From: Peribacillus simplex NBRC 15720 = DSM 1321
Lineage (GTDB): Bacteria > Bacillota > Bacilli > Bacillales > DSM-1321
Assembly: GCF_002243645.1 (NCBI RefSeq)
Contig: NZ_CP017704.1
Span: forward strand, 4,296,001-4,360,000
Length of the DNA: 64,000 nt
Direction: 5' to 3'
Part shown: positions 1-7,689 of the stretch, one piece after another
Position numbering within the stretch: the first letter of the stretch is position 1
Layout of the letters: every line of letters starts with the position of its first letter
Program-made: the position numbers and the translations under genes
The notes under the pieces: generated by a model
Told to the model about the DNA's origin: nothing
What the model saw: only the letters and a program-made list of their open reading frames with translations
Database searches by the model: none

Positions 1-673
1 CTAAGGAAGAAAGGCCGACAAATTTCTTCACAAAATGGCCGAGTAAAAGATGACGCTCTCCGGTTTCAGGGTGTACATGGACAACTGGATGTTCGGTTTC
101 ATATAGAGTGGAAGTAAATACGTCTTTATAGTGACTATTAGTCTCAGAAGAGACATTGGAGCGTTTTGCAGCATAATCATAGTCATTAGTATGGAGTGCC
201 CATAATTGATCAGCAAGATTTCGTAATTCTGCTGGCAGGTTTTCATAAGCAGTGGTTGTATTCGCCCAAACGGTATCGCCACCTACTTCCGGTATCACAA
301 CTCCCCGTAAAATGGAGAATTTCGGGTATGCGGCTTCAAACGTAACATCTGTATGCCATGAGTTAGCTCGACCACCACCATGATCAGAATTCAATTCCAA
401 TATATAATTTGAGCCATTCTTTACTGGAACAGTTGGATGAACAACTGGTTTTCCAAGTAGTCCTGCAAAAGCTTCTTGTCCCTTATCATCTAGATGATCC
501 TGATTACGGAAGAATACAACTTTATGCTTTAAGATCGCCTCGCGGATTGATTTAACTGTGTTAGCATCCAGATCTTCAGAGAGTTTAATCCCTGATATGT
601 CTGCACCAATACGTGCAGCAACTTGTTTTACAACGATTGTTGATGAATTTTGAACTTGTTTGACATTACTCAT
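1..673 (-). CDS. TauD/TfdA-type Fe(II)/2-oxoglutarate dioxygenase (partial, runs off the window)
   Basis: The gene is open from its ATG to the window edge, so only the first 224 codons are seen. The reading includes an N-terminal 'GADISGIKL' segment, '[10 protein letters not shown]' and the facial-triad start 'WHTDVTF' (His-x-Asp iron ligands), which is the typical order in alpha-ketoglutarate-dependent taurine/sulfonate or alkylsulfate dioxygenases. Such enzymes hydroxylate a sulfonated compound so that sulfite is released, in the cytoplasm. The second His and the Arg that binds 2-oxoglutarate would lie outside the window. A clear AGGAGG site sits 7 nt before the ATG. It is divergent from a SsuA/TauA-like binding protein, which supports a sulfur-scavenging role. 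The exact substrate (taurine or another sulfonate) cannot be told. Confidence 0.88.
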   Translation of the reverse strand, partial: MSNVKQVQNSSTIVVKQVAARIGADISGIKLSEDLDANTVKSIREAILKHKVVFFRNQDHLDDKGQEAFAGLLGKPVVHPTVPVKNGSNYILELNSDHGGGRANSWHTDVTFEAAYPKFSILRGVVIPEVGGDTVWANTTTAYENLPAELRNLADQLWALHTNDYDYAAKRSNVSSETNSHYKDVFTSTLYETEHPVVHVHPETGERHLLLGHFVKKFVGLSSL

Positions 674-731
674 TTTATTGCCTCCTTGTTTTTAGACCGC
701 ATAGCGAGCATTTATGGTAAACCGATAATAC

Positions 732-762
732 AAAAGAAAGCCAGAGCATAAGAGCTCTGGCT
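732..762 (-). terminator. Terminator-like hairpin in the leader of the dioxygenase gene
   Basis: Read on the minus strand, a perfect 9-bp stem (AGCCAGAGC/GCTCTGGCT) is followed by a T-rich run. It lies between the presumed promoter and the ATG, so it would act as an attenuator or leader hairpin and not as the end of a gene. No T-box or S-box consensus was recognised upstream of it. Confidence 0.6.
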
Positions 763-793
763 TCCAGGTGACTGGTCAGCAAAACGAATCCGA

Positions 794-820
794 AATAATA
801 TAATTCCTATCGGTTTGATA
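794..820 (-). promoter_or_regulatory. CymR-like operator candidate upstream of the dioxygenase gene
   Basis: The minus strand carries ATAGGAATTATA inside an AT-rich block. This resembles the ATNGGAATT core described for the Bacillus cysteine-metabolism repressor CymR. A second copy of the same core lies before the divergent ABC gene. This is inference from motif likeness only. Confidence 0.35.
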
Positions 821-1051
821 AAATATTAAACTGGTAGGATAAGTATGTCAATTATAATTTTGAATTTTTTGTTAATTCAAAAATGGGCAAATTGGTTGGT
901 TACAAATTGAAATGGACTCGTTGATTATAAAGATAACTTTCCAAAAATAAATGAAGATCCTTTATTAAAAAGCTTCTCAGTTTTAGGGAACAGTTAATCG
1001 ACAATTGAACAGGAGATCATATAGTTAATTTAGAATTATCTGAATTTCGGG

Positions 1052-1080
1052 TTGACTATTGAAAATTAACTTGTTAGTAT
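1052..1080 (+). promoter_or_regulatory. Sigma-A-type promoter for the ABC binding-protein gene
   Basis: TTGACT, a 17-nt spacer and TAGTAT form a near-consensus -35/-10 pair on the plus strand. It is followed by the CymR-like motif and two terminator-like hairpins before the coding start. Confidence 0.6.
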
Positions 1081-1090
1081 AAGAAAAATA

Positions 1091-1120
1091 AATACATAGT
1101 ATTTCAATAGGAATTATTAA
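1091..1120 (+). promoter_or_regulatory. CymR-like operator candidate just downstream of the promoter
   Basis: The stretch holds AATAGGAATTATTAA preceded by AT-rich half-site-like sequence. It is the same core as on the other side of the intergenic region and sits where a bound repressor would block transcription just after the start. Inference only. Confidence 0.35.
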
Positions 1121-1134
1121 TTCATTGACCGGAC

Positions 1135-1180
1135 AACCGGAGACTTCTCTTTAATTTAAAGTGATGTCTCCGGTTTTTTT
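1135..1180 (+). terminator. Terminator-like hairpin 1 in the ABC gene leader
   Basis: A 10-bp stem (AACCGGAGAC/GTCTCCGGTT) is followed directly by seven or more T. It lies downstream of the promoter and upstream of the coding start, so it is a leader attenuator candidate. Confidence 0.65.
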
Positions 1181-1213
1181 GGTAGATGAAATAGCCGACT
1201 AGTCTTCTGGAGG

Positions 1214-1254
1214 CCTTTACAGCGAGCGTTATTCGTTTGTGGTAAAGGTTTTTT
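1214..1254 (+). terminator. Terminator-like hairpin 2 in the ABC gene leader
   Basis: CCTTTAC pairs with GTAAAGG and is followed by TTTTTT, immediately before the ribosome binding site. Two successive intrinsic-terminator shapes in one leader are unusual. Confidence 0.45.
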
Positions 1255-1268
1255 CTATTGGAGGGAAG

Positions 1269-2327
1269 ATGGAGGGAAAGGAATTGAAGATTTTGAAGAG
1301 TTGGCGAGCAACAGGAATTGTATTAATAGCTGTATTATCAGTCGTTTTATCGGTTGGATGTCAGGAGGAGAAAACGGTAGCGGAAAGTGAAGGGGAGTAT
1401 GAAACTCTTAGTTTAAAATATGAGGGCTCTGTTGGAACTGTTACTTATCCAGAGTTAGCACAAGATTTAGGGTATCTTGATCCAATTAAATTGGAATGGA
1501 TAGGAAATACAACTAGTGGACCATCGTCTATTCAAAATGCAGCGACGGGTGAAACTGATTTTGGCGGTGCTTTTAACGGTGCGATTGCCAAATTGATAGC
1601 AAGCGGGGCACCGATTAAATCGGTCATTGGGTATTACGGCAGTGATAAAGATACGTTTAGTGGTTATTATGTATTGAATGGCAGCCCGATTAAAAACGCT
1701 CGAGATTTAATTGGTAAAAAAGTCGGTATGAACACGATGGGAGCACATTCTGAATTCATTTTAAAAGAATATTTAAAACAAAATGGGCTAACGAATGAGG
1801 AAATTAAGCAAGTTACTTTAGTTGTTGTGCCACCAGTGAATACAGAACAATCGCTTCGTCAGAAACAAATTGATGTAGCGGTTTTAAGTGGAATGTTGCG
1901 TGATCGAGCATTAGAAAAAGGAGGAATCAGAAAGCTCTTTAGTGATTATGATTTGTTTGGCTCCTTTACAGCAGGTAGCCTTGTCTTTAAAGAGGCATTT
2001 ATTAAAGAAAATCCGAACACGGTGAACAAGTTTGTAGAAGCAACAGCAAAAGCCATTGAATGGACACGGACAACGCCTCGAGAAGAAGTCATTGCTCGTT
2101 TTGAATCGATTATTGAGAAAAGGGGTCGTAAGGAAGATACAGAAACGATTCAATATTGGAAGAGCCCAGGTATAGCGGAGAAAGGCGGCTTTATTCAGGA
2201 ACCAGAATTCCAAGTGTGGGTCGACTGGCTGGAGAAAAGTGGTGAGTTTAAAGAAGGTCAAGTGAAATTGGATGATTTATATACGAATGAATTTAATCCT
2301 TATAAAGATGAGTTGAAAAGAAAATAA
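1269..2327 (+). CDS. SsuA/TauA-like ABC transporter substrate-binding lipoprotein
   Basis: This is a solute-binding lipoprotein of the nitrate/sulfonate/taurine (NMT1/SsuA) type. After a basic N-terminus comes a hydrophobic stretch and the lipobox 'LSVGC', so the mature protein is tethered by the Cys to the outer face of the membrane. The body has the family's typical periplasmic-binding features ('GTVTYPELAQDLGY', 'GETDFGGAFNGA', 'DLIGKKVGMN', 'QKQIDVAVLSG'). Length is normal. The ATG used has a ribosome site only about 4 nt away. An in-frame TTG 15 nt downstream has GGAGGG at 7 nt and could be the true start. It is followed 12 nt later by the broken ATPase gene, so the transport operon is probably incomplete here. 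The substrate is inferred from family and from the divergent dioxygenase. Confidence 0.85.
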   Translation: MEGKELKILKSWRATGIVLIAVLSVVLSVGCQEEKTVAESEGEYETLSLKYEGSVGTVTYPELAQDLGYLDPIKLEWIGNTTSGPSSIQNAATGETDFGGAFNGAIAKLIASGAPIKSVIGYYGSDKDTFSGYYVLNGSPIKNARDLIGKKVGMNTMGAHSEFILKEYLKQNGLTNEEIKQVTLVVVPPVNTEQSLRQKQIDVAVLSGMLRDRALEKGGIRKLFSDYDLFGSFTAGSLVFKEAFIKENPNTVNKFVEATAKAIEWTRTTPREEVIARFESIIEKRGRKEDTETIQYWKSPGIAEKGGFIQEPEFQVWVDWLEKSGEFKEGQVKLDDLYTNEFNPYKDELKRK

Positions 2328-2339
2328 TGAGGTGATGGT

Positions 2340-2636
2340 ATGGTAGACAAAATTCAGTTTGAATATGTAAGTAAAGTTTTTAAAATAAGAGATTCAGATC
2401 AAAGAAAGGGAGCGGTTAAAGAGTTTACGGCCATTAAAAATGTTCATTTTTCCGTGAAAAGTGAAGAGTTTCTTACATTAGTAGGGCCATCAGGATGCGG
2501 AAAATCGACGTTGCTTGATCTTCTAGGTGGTTTAACAAAACCCACTTCGGGACAGGTTTTGCTGGATGGAAAACCGATTGAGGGGCCTGGTTTAGATCGT
2601 GGGATTGTCTTTCAGCAGTATGCGTTGTTTCCTTGA
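2340..2636 (+). pseudogene. Truncated ABC transporter ATP-binding protein (SsuB/TauB-like)
   Basis: Only the N-terminal third of a nitrate/sulfonate-type ATPase is present. It has Walker A 'GPSGCGKSTLLDLL' and the Q-loop region 'GIVFQQYALFP'. Family members continue past this point with the helical domain, signature motif and Walker B, but here the frame meets a stop within a codon of 'LFP' and unrelated MFS-coding sequence follows. The product cannot hydrolyse ATP without the signature and Walker B. No permease gene follows. It looks like a recombination or deletion junction and not a point mutation. Confidence 0.85.
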
Positions 2637-2830
2637 ATGGCTCATTACCTGGTTTCATGGATATTTTCGATACGGATTTGACTACGGTGCAATGGCTCAC
2701 GACAGGGTTCACCCTGGCGACGGGAATCATCGCTCCTTTGTGCGGCTACATTAGAAATTGTTTTGGGACGCGTAAACTTTTTTTATTGTCAGTGGAAGGT
2801 TTAATGACTTTAACCCTTAGGAGTTTTTAA
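2633..2830 (+). pseudogene. Fragment of a DHA2-type (EmrB/QacA-like) MFS transporter
   Basis: The reading 'LPGFMDIFDTDLTTVQWLTT' followed by 'GIIAPLCGYI' is typical of transmembrane helices 1-2 of 14-TM drug:H+ antiporters. It also carries the loop that usually reads like 'RFGTRKLF'. The fragment has neither the normal N-terminus nor anything after helix 2-3, and ends in a terminator-like hairpin. It is joined directly to the truncated ABC ATPase and is a relic of a deletion that fused two unrelated genes. Confidence 0.75.
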
Positions 2831-2852
2831 GCCTAAGAGTTAAAGTTTTTTC
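2807..2852 (+). terminator. Rho-independent terminator at the end of the MFS fragment
   Basis: A stem of about 14 bp (ACTTTAAC.CTTAGG with CCTAAG.GTTAAAGT) is followed by TTTTTT. It overlaps the last codons of the fragment. Confidence 0.65.
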
Positions 2853-2876
2853 TATTTAAAGGAGGGGAATTAGGAT

Positions 2877-3140
2877 ATGTAATCATTGTTAGTTGTTGGT
2901 GGAGATAAACTCGGTAACATCACCAAAAGCTAGAGCAGGAAGGGTTTAAGGAAGTGATCCATCTTAACGGAAGGAACACACAGATGACTCGAAAGGAAAT
3001 ATCAAGGAAAGTCGATTTAATCTAAGTTTTGACTGACTACATTAATCACAACCTTTCAATGGTTATTAAAAGAAAAGCTCAAAAAAACAGGAGATACCCA
3101 TTCGTTTTTCTAAACGTTCCTGGTGCTCCATATATATTGA
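2877..3140 (+). pseudogene. Decayed DUF2325-family gene
   Basis: A ribosome site (AAAGGAGGGG) precedes an ATG followed at once by TAA. Translating past stops and at least one frameshift gives 'LLVVGGDKLGNITK', 'GFKEVIHLNGRN', 'RKVDLI' and 'VLTDYINHNLS', which is the pattern of the small DUF2325 proteins of Bacillaceae. Several stops interrupt it, so no functional product is expected. The function of the family is not known to me. Confidence 0.6.
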
Positions 3141-3324
3141 ATTGAAAAAACACCTATGATTCATAGCTAATCTAGGTGAAAAGCCGAGTAAAGACACCAA
3201 ACTCACGAAAAAACCAAAAAAAACATCGAATGAACTTCAAATATCCCCATTTAAGTAACATTCCTCAATATAGATTCGTAAATTATAGTAAGGCTGAGCA
3301 ACAGTCAGCCAAGGATAGAAAGTA

Positions 3325-4473
3325 GTGAGGGCTTTGAAAGATTTATTGTATGCAAAGAGGATGGAAATGCTTCAATTAGTGGAGCGGCTAGTGAATATAG
3401 ATAGTGGTTCTCATACGAAAAAGGGTATTGATGAAATTGGTACGATTTTAAAAACGAAATTTGAAAGCCTGGATTTTATTGTGAATACCGTTGAGCAGCA
3501 GAATTATGGCAATCAGCTTGTCATCCAGCATCGTGAAGCGCATCAACCGCATATTCTGGTCGTCGCCCATATGGATACGGTTTTTCCGGAAGGCACAGCG
3601 CAAAAACGTCCTTTTAAAGTGAATGGAAATCGGGCATACGGTCCTGGTGTAGCTGATATGAAGGCTAGTCTGGTTGAGCTTTTTTATGCGATCTATTGTT
3701 TGAAGCAGACGGGGCAGACAGGCTATAAGCATGTCCAAATCATTCTTAATAGTGATGAGGAGATCGGGTCTCCTTCGTCCGCTTCACTCATATCGGAAAA
3801 AGCGGCCGATAAGAAGATCGCGTTAATTCTTGAACCGGCAAGGACAGACGGTTCACTTGTCACGGCAAGAAGGGGCTGCGGTCAGTTTAAAGTGGATATC
3901 GTGGGGGTGGCCGCCCATTCAGGGATCGAACCGGAAAAGGGACGAAGTGCAATTGAAGAATTGGCCCATAAGATCATCGCCTTACACCGATTGAATGATC
4001 AAAAGACTGGAATCAGCGTTAATGTCGGTATTATTGAAGGAGGTTCCGCTGTCAATACGATAGCTTCCCATGCGGCTGCTTTTGTGGATGTGCGGATTTC
4101 GGAAAAAAAGCAGGAAGACATCATCCTCAAGCAGCTGAAAAAAATCTGTGCTGAAACCTATATTTCAGGAACGAAAACGACATTAAGCGGGAAAATGGAC
4201 CGGTCTCCCATGGAAAAGAATGAGAAGACGAACTCTCTTCTAGAGACGATCCGTCAGGCTGGGAAGGAAATCGGCATCGAAATCACGGATACGGCCACGG
4301 GTGGGGGTTCGGATGCTTCCATCACTTCTGATTTGGGAATCGCGACAGTGGATGGACTCGGGCCCATTGGAGGGAATGCACATAGTGTAGAGGAGTATTT
4401 GGAAATACCAAGCCTGACTGAAAGGACACTCCTATTGGCAACCGTCATTCAAAAATTATCAAAAATGACCTAG
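3325..4473 (+). CDS. M20-family zinc metallopeptidase (glutamate carboxypeptidase-like)
   Basis: The protein is a 382-aa cytoplasmic di-zinc hydrolase of the M20/ArgE/CPG2 type. The expected ligands are in order: His82 and Asp84 in 'VVAHMDTVFPEG', bridging Asp111 in 'GPGVADMKA', catalytic Glu145 and ligand Glu146 in 'NSDEEIGS', Glu170 in 'LILEPAR', and the last His in 'GNAHSVEEY'. The middle is the dimerisation (lid) domain. Members remove C-terminal glutamate or hydrolyse N-acyl amino acids; the substrate here is not known. The GTG start has a modest AAGGA site about 9 nt upstream. An in-frame TTG follows 9 nt later as an alternative. It stands alone, about 110 nt before tcdA. Confidence 0.88.
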   Translation: MRALKDLLYAKRMEMLQLVERLVNIDSGSHTKKGIDEIGTILKTKFESLDFIVNTVEQQNYGNQLVIQHREAHQPHILVVAHMDTVFPEGTAQKRPFKVNGNRAYGPGVADMKASLVELFYAIYCLKQTGQTGYKHVQIILNSDEEIGSPSSASLISEKAADKKIALILEPARTDGSLVTARRGCGQFKVDIVGVAAHSGIEPEKGRSAIEELAHKIIALHRLNDQKTGISVNVGIIEGGSAVNTIASHAAAFVDVRISEKKQEDIILKQLKKICAETYISGTKTTLSGKMDRSPMEKNEKTNSLLETIRQAGKEIGIEITDTATGGGSDASITSDLGIATVDGLGPIGGNAHSVEEYLEIPSLTERTLLLATVIQKLSKMT

Positions 4474-4584
4474 TGCACTAATTCCGATTAGACTGCTCAT
4501 ATTTCGCTTGTCATAAATGATGTTTATGATATATTGTTAATTGGGAAGCTAAATAAGAACAGAATTTATTGGAGTTGAATATAT

Positions 4585-5346
4585 ATGCTGCATCAGTTTT
4601 CACGAAATGAATTGGCAATTGGCAAGGAAGGAATCGATATACTGAAAAACACGACCGTTGCTGTCCTGGGTGTAGGAGGCGTTGGTTCTTTTTCAGCCGA
4701 AGCATTGGCACGTACGGGGGTAGGCCGTATTATTCTAGTGGATAAAGACGATGTCGACATCACAAATGTAAACAGGCAGATCCATGCTCTATTATCAACA
4801 GTCGGTCAACCGAAAGCGGAATTGATGAAAAATCGCATTCACGACATCAATCCCGACTGCGAAGTGATCGCTCTTAAAATGTTCTATACAGAAGAAACGT
4901 TTGAGGAATTCTTCAGTTATGGCCTGGACTATGTCATTGATGCATCGGATACGGTCATTTATAAGATACATGTGATGAAGGAATGCCTGAAACGGAATAT
5001 CAAGGTGATTTCAAGCATGGGGGCCGCTAATAAGATGGATCCGACGCGTTTTCAAATTGCCGATATCTCCAAAACGCATACCGATCCGCTTGCAAAGGTC
5101 ATTCGTACTAGATTGCGTAAAGAGGGCATAACAAAGGGAATTCCCGTTGTTTTCTCCGACGAGAGCCCTATTGTCATTCGTGAAGATGTCCGAAAAGAAG
5201 TCGGCAATGATGAGGCTAAAATCCGTAAAGCCCAAATGCCTCCGTCTTCGAATGCTTTCGTACCATCCGTAGCTGGCTTAATTGCAGCAAGCTGGGTAAT
5301 CAATGATATATTAAAAGACATTGAAGTTCGCCGTGTAAACGATTGA
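4585..5346 (+). CDS. tcdA: tRNA threonylcarbamoyladenosine dehydratase (TcdA, ThiF/E1-like)
   Basis: This is a 253-aa E1-like adenylating enzyme. Near the N-terminus is the nucleotide loop 'GVGGVGSFSAEALAR', then 'DKDDVDITNVNRQ', the ThiF/MoeB-type ATP/Mg site. In the middle, 'IDASDTVIYK' is the conserved Asp region. The C-terminal 'SNAFVPSVAGLIAA' matches TcdA/CsdL proteins and not MoeB or ThiF, because the zinc-binding CxxC pairs of those enzymes are absent. TcdA cyclises t6A to ct6A at position 37 of ANN-decoding tRNAs, using ATP. A terminator follows the gene. Confidence 0.9.
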   Translation: MLHQFSRNELAIGKEGIDILKNTTVAVLGVGGVGSFSAEALARTGVGRIILVDKDDVDITNVNRQIHALLSTVGQPKAELMKNRIHDINPDCEVIALKMFYTEETFEEFFSYGLDYVIDASDTVIYKIHVMKECLKRNIKVISSMGAANKMDPTRFQIADISKTHTDPLAKVIRTRLRKEGITKGIPVVFSDESPIVIREDVRKEVGNDEAKIRKAQMPPSSNAFVPSVAGLIAASWVINDILKDIEVRRVND

Positions 5347-5354
5347 TAAAAAGT

Positions 5355-5385
5355 AACTGACTCTATAAAGGGTCAGTTTTTTTTT
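5355..5385 (+). terminator. Terminator after tcdA
   Basis: The stem AACTGACTC/GGTCAGTT with a short loop is followed by a run of nine T. Confidence 0.85.
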
Positions 5386-5461
5386 GTCGAATAGTAGATA
5401 TTCCCTTTTAATAACTTTTTTATCCATATCATATAGACGGGGTCGAAAGAATGAGATAAAC

Positions 5462-5476
5462 TGTTTTCAGAATATT
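5462..5476 (+). promoter_or_regulatory. CodY-box-like site upstream of the first liv operon
   Basis: TGTTTTCAGAATATT differs at three positions from the CodY consensus AATTTTCWGAAAATT and sits about 60 nt before the livJ start. Branched-chain amino-acid uptake is a classic CodY target, which makes the match plausible. The context TATAGACGG...TAAACT around it is partly repeated upstream of the second copy. Confidence 0.4.
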
Positions 5477-5533
5477 ATTTTTATTCTGATATTCTATTTG
5501 TTTAAAAGAACATACAAAACAAGGGGGTTTCAA

Positions 5534-6721
5534 ATGAAGAAGAAAAAGCTAGCAGGAGTGTTTCTATCACTTTCATTGGTTGCAGGGGCGCTGGCAGGTT
5601 GTAGCGGCGACTCAAAAACTAGCAGTTCAGGCGGGGGCTCATCAAAATCGGGTGACACGATAAAAATTGGGGCAAACCTTGAATTATCCGGAGGTACGGC
5701 ATCATTCGGCCAATCGGCTGCAGATGGTTTGAAACTGGCCATCGATGAAATTAATAAAGAAGGCATCGACGGTAAAAAACTGGAAATTGTCAAGGTTGAT
5801 AATAAATCAGATGCAGCCGAAGCTACAAGCGGTTCGATCAAGTTAGTCAGCCAGGACAAAGTCGTGGCTGTAGTCGGATCTGCGACAAGCACGAATACAT
5901 TGGCACAGGTTCAGGTCGCACAGGATAATAAAGTTCCTCTACTTACACCAACTGCAACAAATCCCGACATTACAAACAAAGCTGGAAAATTAAATGATTA
6001 TGTATTCAGAACTTGCTTTATCGATCCATTCCAAGGTACAGTGGCAGCCAATTTCGCATCTGACGAAATAGGGGCTAAGACGGCTGCGATCTATGTGGAT
6101 AGCGCAAGTGATTATTCTAAAGGACTGGCCGCAGCTTTTAAAGAAGCGTTCACTGCCAAGGGCGGTAAAATCGTGGCGGAAGAAGCTTATGTAACTAAAG
6201 ATACTGATTTCCGCTCTACATTGACACGTATCAAATCCGCAAAACCAGAGTTCGTATTCCTTCCTGGTTATTATGAAGAAGTCGGATTGATCTTAAAACA
6301 GGCACGTGAAGACGGCATAGACCTTCCATTCATGGGTGGAGACGGCTGGGATTCCCCGAAGGTCGTTGAAATTGCCGGAGCGGAGGCTTTAAAAAATACT
6401 TATATCACGAATCACTATTCACCGGAAGATGAAGATGCAAAAATCCAGGATTTCGTTGCAGCCTTCGAAAAGGAATACGATAAAACACCGGATGCCTTTG
6501 CCGCACTTGGCTATGACACTGGGTACTACCTGGCTGATGCCATAAAGAGATCTGGAGATGCTTCTCCCGAAAAAATCAGACAAGCGTTGGAAGATGTCAA
6601 AGATCTTCAATTAGTTTCCGGAACGCTGAACCTTGATGAAAATCATGATCCGATCAAATCGGCGACCATCTTGGAATATGTAGATGGCAAACAAAAATTC
6701 AAAACAAAAATCAATCCATAA
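5534..6721 (+). CDS. livJ: Branched-chain amino acid ABC transporter, substrate-binding lipoprotein (copy 1)
   Basis: This is a LivJ/LivK-type (periplasmic binding protein type I) lipoprotein of 395 aa. The N-terminus is a lipoprotein signal with lipobox 'LAGC' (Cys23), then a Ser/Gly-rich linker and the mature start 'DTIKIGANLELSGG'. Other family landmarks are 'VVAVVGSATSTNTLA', 'NDYVFRTCFIDPFQG', 'FVFLPGYYEEV' and 'DAFAALGYDTGY'. The reading frame is open further upstream, but the ATG chosen has AAGGGGG at 7 nt and begins the signal peptide. It heads a five-gene operon (livJHMGF). It is closely similar to the second binding protein 5.1 kb downstream. Ligand specificity (Leu/Ile/Val or another amino acid) is inferred from the family. 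Confidence 0.92.
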   Translation: MKKKKLAGVFLSLSLVAGALAGCSGDSKTSSSGGGSSKSGDTIKIGANLELSGGTASFGQSAADGLKLAIDEINKEGIDGKKLEIVKVDNKSDAAEATSGSIKLVSQDKVVAVVGSATSTNTLAQVQVAQDNKVPLLTPTATNPDITNKAGKLNDYVFRTCFIDPFQGTVAANFASDEIGAKTAAIYVDSASDYSKGLAAAFKEAFTAKGGKIVAEEAYVTKDTDFRSTLTRIKSAKPEFVFLPGYYEEVGLILKQAREDGIDLPFMGGDGWDSPKVVEIAGAEALKNTYITNHYSPEDEDAKIQDFVAAFEKEYDKTPDAFAALGYDTGYYLADAIKRSGDASPEKIRQALEDVKDLQLVSGTLNLDENHDPIKSATILEYVDGKQKFKTKINP

Positions 6722-6733
6722 TACCTTACGTGG

Positions 6734-6755
6734 ATAGGGGGCAAGTCCCCCCTAT
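6734..6755 (+). terminator. Hairpin between livJ and livH, copy 1
   Basis: ATAGGGGG pairs with CCCCCTAT around a six-base loop, with only a weak T-tract behind it. It is likely a partial terminator or 3'-end stabiliser that lets the binding protein be made in excess over the membrane components. Confidence 0.5.
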
Positions 6756-6797
6756 TCTATATTCACTTAAAAAACACCTTAACGGGGAGAGTGCAAT

Positions 6798-7676
6798 ATG
6801 GAACTGATTCAGCAATTGGTAAATGGCATTTCACTCGGAAGCATTTATGCTTTGATCGCGCTTGGTTATACGATGGTATATGGAATCGTCAAGCTCATAA
6901 ACTTCGCCCATGGCGACGTATTCATGGTCGGTTCATTTGTAGGGTTTTACGCCATTACCGTAATGGACTTATCCTTCATCCCAGCTTTATTGATTTCGAT
7001 GGTCACATGTGCCATCTTTGGCGTTTTAATTGAACGCATTGCTTATAAACCCCTTCGTAATGCAACACGGATTGCGGCCTTGATAACGGCCATCGGTGTT
7101 TCCCTTCTGATAGAAAATGGGCTGATTTACATCCGGGGCGCCCAGCCGGAAGCCTATCCAAATAACGTCCTTCCGATGGATAAACTCGATATATTTGGAG
7201 TTTCCATCAGCAGTCAATCGATATTGATCTTATCTGTATCCATCATTTTAATGATCATCCTACAATTCGTTGTCCATAAAACCAAAATCGGCAAAGCGAT
7301 GCGTGCCGTTTCATTCGATTCCGAAGCCGCTAAGCTGATGGGAATCAATGTGAATAATACGATTTCAGCTACGTTCGCCATAGGTTCGGCCCTGGCAGGG
7401 GCGGCTGGTGTCATTTTTGGAATCTACTATATTAAAATCGAGCCGTTGATGGGTGTCCTTCCTGGCCTTAAAGCATTTGTTGCAGCCGTCTTGGGCGGAA
7501 TCGGCATCATTCCGGGAGCGATGGTCGGCGGTCTACTGCTTGGAGTGATCGAGGCTTTGGTCAGTGCAGCCGGTTACTCATTATGGCGTGATGGTGTGGC
7601 TTTCGTAGTACTTATCTTGATTTTGATTTTCTTGCCGCAGGGACTGTTCGGTAAAAATAAAAGAGAAAAAGTATAG
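6798..7676 (+). CDS. livH: Branched-chain amino acid ABC transporter permease LivH (copy 1)
   Basis: This 292-aa integral membrane protein of the LivH type begins 'MELIQQLVNGISLGSIYALI', followed by 'YGIVKLINFAHGDVFMVG', a highly conserved family segment. The cytoplasmic EAA-like coupling region 'GKAMRAVSFDSEAAKLMGI' lies past the middle, and the C-terminal helices contain 'LPGLKAFVAAVLGGIG'. About eight or nine hydrophobic segments are visible. It forms the membrane pore with LivM. A GGGGAG site lies about 9 nt before the ATG. It is near-identical in layout to the second LivH in the window. Confidence 0.93.
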   Translation: MELIQQLVNGISLGSIYALIALGYTMVYGIVKLINFAHGDVFMVGSFVGFYAITVMDLSFIPALLISMVTCAIFGVLIERIAYKPLRNATRIAALITAIGVSLLIENGLIYIRGAQPEAYPNNVLPMDKLDIFGVSISSQSILILSVSIILMIILQFVVHKTKIGKAMRAVSFDSEAAKLMGINVNNTISATFAIGSALAGAAGVIFGIYYIKIEPLMGVLPGLKAFVAAVLGGIGIIPGAMVGGLLLGVIEALVSAAGYSLWRDGVAFVVLILILIFLPQGLFGKNKREKV

Positions 7677-7689
7677 GGGAGACATGGCG

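Noticed and set aside
720..780. T-box or SAM (S-box) riboswitch in the sulfur-gene leaders
   Set aside because: The leaders have terminators, but I could not find the T-box GGTGGNACCGCG block or the S-box conserved core.
5530..5892. Minus-strand frame opposite the livJ signal and linker region (and its twin at 10648-10965)
   Set aside because: Both appear because the livJ copies are homologous; the minus frames have no start signals and are shadows.
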